A stretch of 6,804 nucleotides of DNA. Source: Cyclobacteriaceae bacterium (GTDB lineage Bacteria; Bacteroidota; Bacteroidia; Cytophagales; Cyclobacteriaceae). Under the pieces are notes generated by a model, which saw only the letters and a program-made list of their open reading frames with translations, searched no databases and was not told the DNA's origin. Made by a program: the position numbers and the translations under genes. Shown here piece after piece: positions 1-5,478 of this stretch; within the stretch, counting starts at the first letter, position 1, and each line of letters starts with the position of its first letter. The stretch lies in assembly GCA_029880385.1 (NCBI GenBank), contig JAOUOM010000104.1, forward strand, positions 1 through 6,804, given 5' to 3'.

Positions 1-566
1 ATACCCGGCGGCATGGCCAGTCCGTTTCGAATATCCCGGGGACGGAAACCAAACGAAGGCACATCGGCTAGGAGAACCAGTACCGGGTAGTTGGCAGCTT
101 TTAGCCGGTCGATCAGTGAATCGGTGACAGAATCATCGGCAGGATGATAGAGTTGAAACCAGGCATTTCCCTCCGTGATTTCGGCTACCCGTTCGATGCT
201 ACTGGTAGCCACGGTACTTAAAATAAACGGAATGTTGTGCCGGAAAGCAGCAGCTGCCAGTATCTCGGTGGCATTGGGCCAGATAAGTCCCTGCAAGCCG
301 ATGGGGGCAATGCCAAAAGGGGCATCATACGTTTTGCCAAACAATTCGACGGACATATCTGCCCCCTGGAAATCCTCCAGATAGGTGGGCATCAGCTCTA
401 CTTGCCGGATGTCATATTCGTTCCGGTCGAGGTTTACGTCTTCGTTACACCCACCCGTGAGGTATTCAAATGCAAAACGGGGCATTCGCCTAAAGGCTTT
501 TTGCTTGAGGTCTGCTACGGAAGGGTAGCGGGTATCAAAACCCACGCGGAGAGAAGAATCGGCCAT
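1..566 (-). CDS. FMN-dependent alpha-hydroxy-acid oxidase/dehydrogenase, N-terminal part (cut by left window edge)
   Basis: The frame stays open from an ATG at 566-564 (minus strand) to the left edge, giving 188 codons of a protein that is usually about 350-400 residues. It belongs to the glycolate oxidase / L-lactate dehydrogenase family, cytoplasmic or membrane-associated enzymes that use FMN to oxidise L-2-hydroxy acids to 2-keto acids. Visible family signatures are FEYLTGG (33-39, with the active-site Tyr at 35), APFGIAPIGLQGLIWP (82-97), the STVATSSIE FMN-binding segment (117-125), WFQLY (136-140, equivalent to Gln127/Tyr129 of spinach glycolate oxidase) and ADVPSFGFRPRDIRNG (167-182, with Arg175 matching substrate-binding Arg164). 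By recalled alignment, the FMN-contacting Thr155 position is Leu166 here. The catalytic His/Arg pair lies outside the window, so activity cannot be confirmed. Substrate is undetermined: lactate, glycolate, mandelate or another hydroxy acid. It is divergent from the DUF5916 gene. There is no Shine-Dalgarno sequence before the start. Confidence 0.9.
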   Translation of the reverse strand, partial: MADSSLRVGFDTRYPSVADLKQKAFRRMPRFAFEYLTGGCNEDVNLDRNEYDIRQVELMPTYLEDFQGADMSVELFGKTYDAPFGIAPIGLQGLIWPNATEILAAAAFRHNIPFILSTVATSSIERVAEITEGNAWFQLYHPADDSVTDSLIDRLKAANYPVLVLLADVPSFGFRPRDIRNGLAMPPG

Positions 567-584
567 ACTGATATGATTTGACTG

Positions 585-615
585 CCAAGGTATAAAAACA
601 TGGTGGATTCGAAAA
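585..615 (-). promoter_or_regulatory. Weak promoter candidate for the alpha-hydroxy-acid oxidase gene
   Basis: Read on the minus strand, TACCTTGG (592-585) matches five of the six fixed positions of the Bacteroidota -7 element TAnnTTTG. A TTTT (615-612) sits exactly 19 bp upstream, where TTTG is expected. The implied transcription start is 10-15 bases before the ATG at 566. The match is imperfect and AT-rich DNA produces such hits by chance. Confidence 0.22.
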
Positions 616-690
616 TAACCCATACCATGACCGGTCAAATAATAGTTTGCCTTTTTTTCCCTTTCCGGCACAAACTGACCTCAGGCTGTT

Positions 691-698
691 TAATTTTG
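691..698 (+). promoter_or_regulatory. Candidate -7 promoter element for the DUF5916 gene
   Basis: TAATTTTG is an exact match to the Bacteroidota sigma-ABfr -7 consensus TAnnTTTG and lies in the divergent intergenic region. I see no good TTTG about 19 bp upstream, so only one half of the promoter is supported. It would give a leader of roughly 105 bases before the ATG at 811. Confidence 0.3.
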
Positions 699-810
699 CC
701 TTTATGTAGCTACATGGGTCTGAAAGCACACATTTGCTATGACTGTTTTCCACCCGCCTCAATCATCCGTACACCTGAAAAACAGGATACCGTATTTGAA
801 AAATCAATTC

Positions 811-3048
811 ATGAACAAACCTTGCTTTCTGCCCGTATTTTTTATCCTTTTTTCCGGATTTATGAGCCATGCACAGGATAGTGGTCAAAACCTGCAGGAT
901 ACATACCGGATAACCATTACGCGTACAACAGAAGAAATAATCATTGACGGGGATTTATCGGAAAATATCTGGCAAAATGTACCCATCGCAACGGATTTTT
1001 GGATGAGTTTCCCCGTTGATAACCAAAAAGTAGATTCGGCCACACAGACCGAAGTACGGATTGTCTATGACGACACTTACCTCTACATAGCTGCAATATG
1101 CAAAGGCCCCGGCCCCTACATCATCCAGTCACTCAAGCGTGACAACCCCTTGTTTTGGAAAGGGGATGCCTTTGGGGTCGTTTTTGACCCGATTAACCAG
1201 CGTACCAATGGGTTTAGCTTTGCAGTAAATCCCGGTGGTGTGCAATCCGAATCCCTGATCACCGGCCAAACCGGCAGGCGTGGCGACAATGGAAGTTCGG
1301 GGATCAATGGTGCCTGGGACAATAAGTGGTACACTGACGTCCGGATTTATGATGACCGGTGGACATGCGAAATGGCCATACCTTTCAAGACCTTGCGCTA
1401 TGCCGACAAAAGCCAGTGGGGCATCAATTTTATGCGGGGGGAAACCAAGAGCAACAGCTACCATAGCTGGTCGCCCGTACCCGTTCAGTTTCGCTCCCTC
1501 GACCTGGGCTATACAGGCGCGCTCGTTTGGGACCAACCCCCGGCTGAAACCAAACGGAACATCTCGGTCATCCCCTATGCACTGGCAGCCGGCAGCCGGG
1601 ACTTTCAAGCCAACCAGCCGGCCCATACCGACCCGCGCATGGGAATGGATGCGAAAATCGCCCTGTCATCAAGCCTCAACCTGGATCTCACCCTCAATCC
1701 GGATTTTTCGCAGGTAGATGTCGACGAGCAGGTGACCAACCTGACCACCGTCAATGTCCAGTTTCCCGAAAGACGCTTATTTTTTCTCGAAAACAGTGAT
1801 TTGTACAGTGATTTTGGTATCCCGCCGATGCGTCCTTTTTTTTCCCGTCGAATTGGCCTCGATGAGCAAGGCAACACCATTCCCATCCTGTTTGGCGCAC
1901 GCCTGAGTGGTAATATTAATAAAAACCTGCGCATCGGTGCCATGAACATGCAAACCCGGGAATCGGTATTCCCCGGCAACAACTACACGTCTTTTGCCAT
2001 TCATCAACGTGTATTTGGGCGTACGATCATCAAAGGCTATTTTCACAACCGGCAGGCCTATACGGGTGGGGAAATCCAACAGCAAAACTTCAACCGTATT
2101 GGCGGTTTGGAGTTTAGCTACCGGTCGATGGACGGAAGATGGCAGGGTTTCGGCGGCTATGGCCTTTCGCAAACCCATCAGTGGAAATCACACAATTATT
2201 TCTACAATACGGCCGTGGGCTTTGACGGGCGCAACTTCAGTGCCTATACCAATTTTGCCGGTGTGGGCGATCATTATGTGGCTGATATGGGTTTTATGCC
2301 CCGTCAATTTCACTATGATGCCGTACGTGACACGACGCTGCGCATCGGGTTCCACCACTCCTATACGCGCATGAGCTATACAGTCTATCCAAAAAACCAC
2401 CCGGCCATCAATCAGTACCAGTTTGGTGTCACCAACATTTTGGATGTGACGGCTTCCGGAACTTTAATCGGAAATGAAATCAACGGCACGTATGAACTAC
2501 AGCGAAGCAATACCAGTAAAATAAATGCGAATGTCCGGTTTTCTGAATCCAACCTGCTGTTTCCCTTTCGGTTCACCAGCCAGTCTCCCCTGCCAGCAGG
2601 GCACTATCGTTATTCGTCCGTGGGTCTTACTTACCAGACTGACGGCCGAAAAGCCCTGTCGGCCCTCACAGGGTTTGAATACGGAACCTTCTATAATGGC
2701 ACCCGAAGCCAGCTTTCGTTCAATGTAAAGTACCGAATACAACCGTGGGGAAATTTTGGTATCAACTTTATTGAAAACGACCTGGAATTTCCCGAACCCT
2801 ATGGCGCAAGCCGTCTGTTTCTGATCGGGCCTAAAACAGAAATCAACTTTTCACGAAATTTGTACTGGACGACCTTTCTCCAATACAATACGCAACTCGA
2901 CAACTTTAATATCAACAGCCGATTGCAATGGCGGTACCAGCCCATGTCCGATATTTTCCTGGTATATACGGACAATTATGCCGTCGAATTCTGGGGGCCA
3001 AAAAACCGTGCGTTTGTTATGAAAATCAATTATTGGTTTAACCTGTAA
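811..3048 (+). CDS. DUF5916 outer-membrane protein with N-terminal CBM9-like domain
   Basis: The protein has 745 residues from the ATG at 811. An in-frame ATG exists at 739, but only the 811 start puts a clean signal peptide at the N-terminus: a hydrophobic run MNKPCFLPVFFILF ending in SHA|Q, with cleavage predicted after residue 21. Residues about 35-225 form a CBM9-like beta-sandwich (IDGDLSENIW at 45-54, YDDTYLYIA, WGINF at 203-207). The rest matches DUF5916, a predicted outer-membrane beta-barrel common in Bacteroidota. Its hallmark motif is TLNPDFSQVDVDEQ (294-307) followed by PERRLFFLEN (319-328), and the remaining sequence is rich in alternating aromatic and polar strands up to the C-terminal KINYWFNL. 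The length is normal for the family and no frameshift is visible. The function of DUF5916 proteins is not established. The CBM9-like fold hints at glycan binding, but I see no evidence for a substrate, and no SusC/SusD pair or glycoside hydrolase is adjacent. It appears to be transcribed alone. Confidence 0.9.
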   Translation: MNKPCFLPVFFILFSGFMSHAQDSGQNLQDTYRITITRTTEEIIIDGDLSENIWQNVPIATDFWMSFPVDNQKVDSATQTEVRIVYDDTYLYIAAICKGPGPYIIQSLKRDNPLFWKGDAFGVVFDPINQRTNGFSFAVNPGGVQSESLITGQTGRRGDNGSSGINGAWDNKWYTDVRIYDDRWTCEMAIPFKTLRYADKSQWGINFMRGETKSNSYHSWSPVPVQFRSLDLGYTGALVWDQPPAETKRNISVIPYALAAGSRDFQANQPAHTDPRMGMDAKIALSSSLNLDLTLNPDFSQVDVDEQVTNLTTVNVQFPERRLFFLENSDLYSDFGIPPMRPFFSRRIGLDEQGNTIPILFGARLSGNINKNLRIGAMNMQTRESVFPGNNYTSFAIHQRVFGRTIIKGYFHNRQAYTGGEIQQQNFNRIGGLEFSYRSMDGRWQGFGGYGLSQTHQWKSHNYFYNTAVGFDGRNFSAYTNFAGVGDHYVADMGFMPRQFHYDAVRDTTLRIGFHHSYTRMSYTVYPKNHPAINQYQFGVTNILDVTASGTLIGNEINGTYELQRSNTSKINANVRFSESNLLFPFRFTSQSPLPAGHYRYSSVGLTYQTDGRKALSALTGFEYGTFYNGTRSQLSFNVKYRIQPWGNFGINFIENDLEFPEPYGASRLFLIGPKTEINFSRNLYWTTFLQYNTQLDNFNINSRLQWRYQPMSDIFLVYTDNYAVEFWGPKNRAFVMKINYWFNL

Positions 3049-3089
3049 GTATTTCAGGAGGGAAAATCACCAAAAGATTCCATGAATGG

Positions 3090-3114
3090 CGGCCACTTTC
3101 CGGCCGGTTTCTTT
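3090..3114 (+). terminator. Weak terminator-like hairpin after the DUF5916 gene
   Basis: CGGCC (3090-3094) and GGCCG (3102-3106) can pair around a 7-base loop, followed by GTTTCTTT. The stem is only 5 bp and the T-run is interrupted, so this is at best a weak intrinsic terminator 41 bases after the stop codon. Confidence 0.3.
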
Positions 3115-3142
3115 GCTTATTGCACGGGAATGGTTAACTTAA
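3112..3142 (+). promoter_or_regulatory. Candidate promoter for the DUF5684 gene
   Basis: TTTG at 3112-3115 is an exact -33 element, and exactly 19 bp later TAACTTAA (3135-3142) matches four of six fixed positions of TAnnTTTG. The spacing is the canonical one for the Bacteroidota housekeeping sigma factor. The implied start would leave a short AT-rich leader of about 20-25 bases before the ATG at 3172. Confidence 0.4.
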
Positions 3143-3171
3143 AATTTTATTAAACTAACTACCAAAAATTT

Positions 3172-3522
3172 ATGGAAAACATTGGAACCGTTGGCATACT
3201 CGTCTATGTGGCACTGATCATCCTTATGATCGCTTCCATGTGGAAAATGTTTGAAAAAGCCGGGAAACCAGGATGGGCAGCTATTATCCCCATCTACAAC
3301 TTTATCGTATTGCTGGAAATCGTAGGCAAACCCGCCTGGTGGATTATTCTGGTACTGATCCCATTTGTCAATTTTGTGATTTTGATTTGGATCACCAACC
3401 TGACATCCAAGAGCTTCGGCAATGGTGTAGGTTTTACCCTTGGGCTTATTTTTCTTCCATTTATCTTTTATCCGGTTTTAGGATTCGGGTCTGCTACGTA
3501 CAAAGGAGCAGCAGGGAAGTAA
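3172..3522 (+). CDS. DUF5684 family small integral membrane protein
   Basis: This 116-residue, strongly hydrophobic protein has a membrane segment at about 7-24, hydrophobic stretches at about 36-51 and 55-75, and a last segment at about 86-103. The pattern FEKAGKPGWAAIIPIYN (27-43), then GKPAWWIILVLIPFVN (52-67), then KSFGNGVGFTLGLIFLPFIFYP (80-101) is characteristic of DUF5684. This family was often labelled as signal peptidase I-related because similar segments occur at the N-terminus of some bacterial signal peptidases. No catalytic Ser/Lys domain is present, so this is not a peptidase. The function is unknown and the location is the inner membrane by inference. There is no Shine-Dalgarno sequence; the leader is AT-rich. 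A strong terminator ends the unit, so the gene is probably expressed alone from the promoter candidate just upstream. Confidence 0.88.
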   Translation: MENIGTVGILVYVALIILMIASMWKMFEKAGKPGWAAIIPIYNFIVLLEIVGKPAWWIILVLIPFVNFVILIWITNLTSKSFGNGVGFTLGLIFLPFIFYPVLGFGSATYKGAAGK

Positions 3523-3537
3523 CCGAACTTTTTTTTG

Positions 3538-3587
3538 AAAATCCTGAAAGCACGGATCCACTTCGGATGGCTTTCAGGATTTTTTTA
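3538..3587 (+). terminator. Strong Rho-independent terminator after the DUF5684 gene
   Basis: The arms ATCCTGAAAGC (3541-3551) and GCTTTCAGGAT (3570-3580) pair perfectly over 11 bp, and the flanking AAA and TTT extend this to 14 bp. The 18-base apical part can form an additional small ATCC/GGAT stem. Seven T residues follow the stem on the plus strand (one completes the flanking extension). It lies 16 bases after the DUF5684 stop. Confidence 0.9.
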
Positions 3588-3592
3588 TTCGT

Positions 3593-3600
3593 TATCTTTC
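3593..3600 (+). promoter_or_regulatory. Candidate -7 promoter element abutting the DUF1684 start codon
   Basis: TATCTTTC matches five of six fixed positions of TAnnTTTG and ends four bases before the ATG at 3605. If used, transcription would begin at or very near the start codon, giving a leaderless or nearly leaderless mRNA. No TTTG is present 19 bp upstream, because that position lies in the terminator stem, so support is partial. Confidence 0.3.
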
Positions 3601-3604
3601 AATT

Positions 3605-4498
3605 ATGAACGACGTGCGCTCCCTATTCCTCCTGCTAGTATTCATGGCCTGTACAACCCCTCAACAGCCGGCCAGACCGGGCAAAGCAGCCCTTGCCCAA
3701 TGGGAAAACTGGAAAACCCAACGGGTTGAAGAGCTCATATCTCCCGATGGCTTCCTCAACCTGGCCGGTTTGTTCTGGCTAGATGAAGGCGAAAATGCGT
3801 TTGGTTCCGATAGTGGCAATGCCCTGATTTTCCCCCCCGACTTCCCGCCTACTACAGGTGTATTTAGGGTGGAAAATGGGAATGTAACCATGAAGGCCAA
3901 TACCGAGCTGCTGATTGACTCGATGGCCGTGACGGAAGCCGTGGTTTTTGACCCGTCGACCGGCAAGAGCCCGGTAGTCGCCTGGAAGGATTTTCGCTGG
4001 TTTGTTATCGAACGGGCCGGAAACCTGGGTATCCGGCTGAAAAACCTCGCCCATCCCTTGCTGAGCCACCCGCTCGACATCCCGTATTTTCCCTACCATC
4101 CCGATTGGGTGGTCGAAGCAGACTATGTGCCCTATCCGATCGCCCGAAAGCTGCACATTGAAAATGTATTTGGCCATCAGTTTGAGATGGAAATCAGCGG
4201 ACAACTCCGTTTTGCCGCAGGAGGCCAGTCGTTCACACTGGAACCCATTGACGAAGGGGATAAGTTTTTCATCATTTTTTCGGATGGCACCAGTGCCATG
4301 GAGACATACGGAAGCGGACGTTACCTGTATGCCAAACGACCAAAAAATGGAGAGAAAGTAATCCTTGACTTCAATACTGCGTACAATCCACCGTGTGCTT
4401 TCACTGACTTTGCTACCTGTTTTATCCCCCCTCCCGAAAACCGGCTGGACGTACGGGTTGAGGCTGGTGAAAAAGACTTCCACCCTCCACATTTCTAA
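3605..4498 (+). CDS. DUF1684 domain lipoprotein
   Basis: The 297-residue protein begins with a lipoprotein signal (hydrophobic LFLLLVFMA, predicted lipidated Cys16 in FMAC), so it is probably anchored to the inner or outer membrane. The mature part is a full DUF1684 domain. Near the N-terminus it has WENWKTQRVEEL and GFLNLAGLFWLDEGENAFGS (about 33-68); the C-terminal signature is GRYLYAKRP (238-246), LDFNTAYNPPCAFTDFATC (254-272), PPPENRL (275-281) and AGEK (287-290). The conserved Asn-Pro-Pro-Cys-Ala-Phe core and the second Cys (272) are intact. DUF1684 proteins are widespread in bacteria and have no firmly established function. The start is supported because the signal sequence begins there, and no alternative in-frame ATG lies immediately upstream. 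It is separated from its upstream neighbour by a strong terminator and from its downstream neighbour by 190 bp, so it is probably monocistronic. Confidence 0.9.
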   Translation: MNDVRSLFLLLVFMACTTPQQPARPGKAALAQWENWKTQRVEELISPDGFLNLAGLFWLDEGENAFGSDSGNALIFPPDFPPTTGVFRVENGNVTMKANTELLIDSMAVTEAVVFDPSTGKSPVVAWKDFRWFVIERAGNLGIRLKNLAHPLLSHPLDIPYFPYHPDWVVEADYVPYPIARKLHIENVFGHQFEMEISGQLRFAAGGQSFTLEPIDEGDKFFIIFSDGTSAMETYGSGRYLYAKRPKNGEKVILDFNTAYNPPCAFTDFATCFIPPPENRLDVRVEAGEKDFHPPHF

Positions 4499-4647
4499 AT
4501 TTCCAGGACATACCCTCCTACGGCCAACAGGTGTATTTCCCCTGGTCTGTTACCTCTTTTTCTCCAGGCTGAATCCAAAAAATCACTCGAATATTGGATT
4601 ATTTAAATATTTTTTCAGTTTATTTCAATATCTCATACGCATTGGCC

Positions 4648-4655
4648 TTACTTTG
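4648..4655 (+). promoter_or_regulatory. Weak -7-like element before the unknown lipoprotein gene
   Basis: TTACTTTG ends 33 bases before the ATG at 4689 and matches five of the six fixed positions of TAnnTTTG. No clear TTTG is found 19 bp upstream. The whole 190-bp gap 4499-4688 becomes markedly AT-rich in its second half, as expected for a promoter region, and contains no gene that I can support. Confidence 0.25.
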
Positions 4656-4688
4656 CCGTTTTATTAGGCACATTAAAACAAAATTCAT

Positions 4689-5438
4689 ATGCGACAATTT
4701 TCATTGATTTTCTCTGCATTGGCATTGACCTTCCTCTTATCATGTACCGATACGGATCCGGTAGCCGAAAGCCCTGTCAGCGATGACCAGACGGCCGAAT
4801 TGGTAGGTTCTACCCTATCGTCGGGAGGATATGGCCTGAATGCCACAGCCCGTGATGCTTCATTGGTGGCCAATATGACCCTTGGCTTTACGGCCGGTGG
4901 ACGACAAATGGTCTGCGGAACCCAGATAGACTCCACATTCACCTTTACCAGCCCGGCAGGAGCACTCTACTCCTATCAGTATCAAATGACGTACACATTG
5001 GGTATCGCTTGCAATAGTCTGAATATCCCAACGGCACTTACCGTTACATTGGCCTCTACCGGTAATTTTTCCGGTCAGCGATGGAGTTCGGAAAATTCCG
5101 GCTCAGCCAATCTCGAATATACGGGGCTGCTGCCCACCCAGGCCGTATATGTCCTCAATGGCGAGTATGAGCGGCATGGTACATTCATGTCGCATGTCGG
5201 AGCAATGGATACCCTGCAATCTTCCATTACTGTGACTCTGACAAATGTGGAAATCGACAAAGCCACACAGATGATTTCGAGTGGAACAGGCACGGTGACC
5301 GTAGAAGGAACCACCGGGTTGGGCGAAGCTTTTTCGCGCCAGGCTGCCATTACGTTCGAGGGAAATGGGATGGCTACCCTCACCATCGCAACTTCCGTAT
5401 ATAGCCTGAACCTGCAAACAGGTGACGTAACCAAATAA
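4689..5438 (+). CDS. Predicted beta-rich lipoprotein of unknown function
   Basis: I do not recognise a named family. The 249-residue product starts with a type II signal peptide (MRQFSLIFSALALTFLLSC, lipobox LLSC, lipidated Cys19), followed by an acidic, disordered-looking linker (DTDPVAESPVSDDQTAE). The mature region is rich in Thr, Ser, Gly and Val with alternating hydrophobic residues (for example SITVTLTNVEID, GTGTVTVEGTTG, MATLTIATSVYSLNL), which indicates a beta-sandwich or similar all-beta fold. Only two cysteines remain after lipidation, Cys76 (MVCGTQ) and Cys108 (GIACNS), which could form a disulfide in the periplasm or at the surface. The C-terminal part, GTGTVTVEGTTGLGEAFSRQAAITFEGNGMATLTI, then a final YSLNLQTGDV strand, resembles other uncharacterised Bacteroidota lipoproteins from memory; that is not verified. 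It lies tail-to-tail with the macroglobulin gene and shares its terminator. Confidence 0.82.
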   Translation: MRQFSLIFSALALTFLLSCTDTDPVAESPVSDDQTAELVGSTLSSGGYGLNATARDASLVANMTLGFTAGGRQMVCGTQIDSTFTFTSPAGALYSYQYQMTYTLGIACNSLNIPTALTVTLASTGNFSGQRWSSENSGSANLEYTGLLPTQAVYVLNGEYERHGTFMSHVGAMDTLQSSITVTLTNVEIDKATQMISSGTGTVTVEGTTGLGEAFSRQAAITFEGNGMATLTIATSVYSLNLQTGDVTK

Positions 5439-5441
5439 TAC

Positions 5442-5478
5442 AAATGAGCGATGGGCAAAAATTGCCCATCGCTCATTT
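5442..5478. terminator. Bidirectional terminator: perfect 17-bp inverted repeat between converging genes
   Basis: The arms 5442-5458 (AAATGAGCGATGGGCAA) and 5462-5478 are exact reverse complements around a 3-base AAA loop. On the plus strand the hairpin is followed by TATTTTTA, and on the minus strand by a T-rich GTATTATTTGG, so it can end both transcripts, more strongly for the plus-strand lipoprotein gene. The stop codon of the macroglobulin gene (5475-5473) lies inside the right arm, while the lipoprotein stop ends 3 bases before the left arm. Confidence 0.93.

Noticed and set aside
535..762. Minus-strand open frame of 75 codons overlapping the oxidase start and the divergent intergenic region
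   Set aside because: It overlaps the true gene in another frame, has low-complexity Lys/Cys-rich composition and no recognisable motif.
739..810. In-frame upstream ATG that would extend the DUF5916 protein by 24 residues
   Set aside because: The extension is polar and places the signal peptide internally; starting at 811 gives a normal signal peptide with SHA-Q cleavage.
1129..1626. 165-codon minus-strand open frame inside the DUF5916 gene
   Set aside because: It lies wholly opposite a well-supported gene with clear family motifs and has no independent signal or domain; it is a shadow of the coding strand.
3779..4492. 237-codon minus-strand open frame opposite the DUF1684 gene
   Set aside because: The plus strand carries the full DUF1684 signature and a lipoprotein signal; the antisense product has no recognisable motif.
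4526..4560. Possible hairpin AACAG...CTGTT followed by CTCTTTT after the DUF1684 gene
   Set aside because: The stem is only 5 bp with a 16-base loop and the T-run is interrupted, so it is too weak to call a terminator.
4590..4615. AATATT...AATATT pair followed by T residues in the AT-rich gap before the unknown lipoprotein
   Set aside because: AATATT is self-palindromic and common in AT-rich DNA; no GC pairs stabilise a stem.
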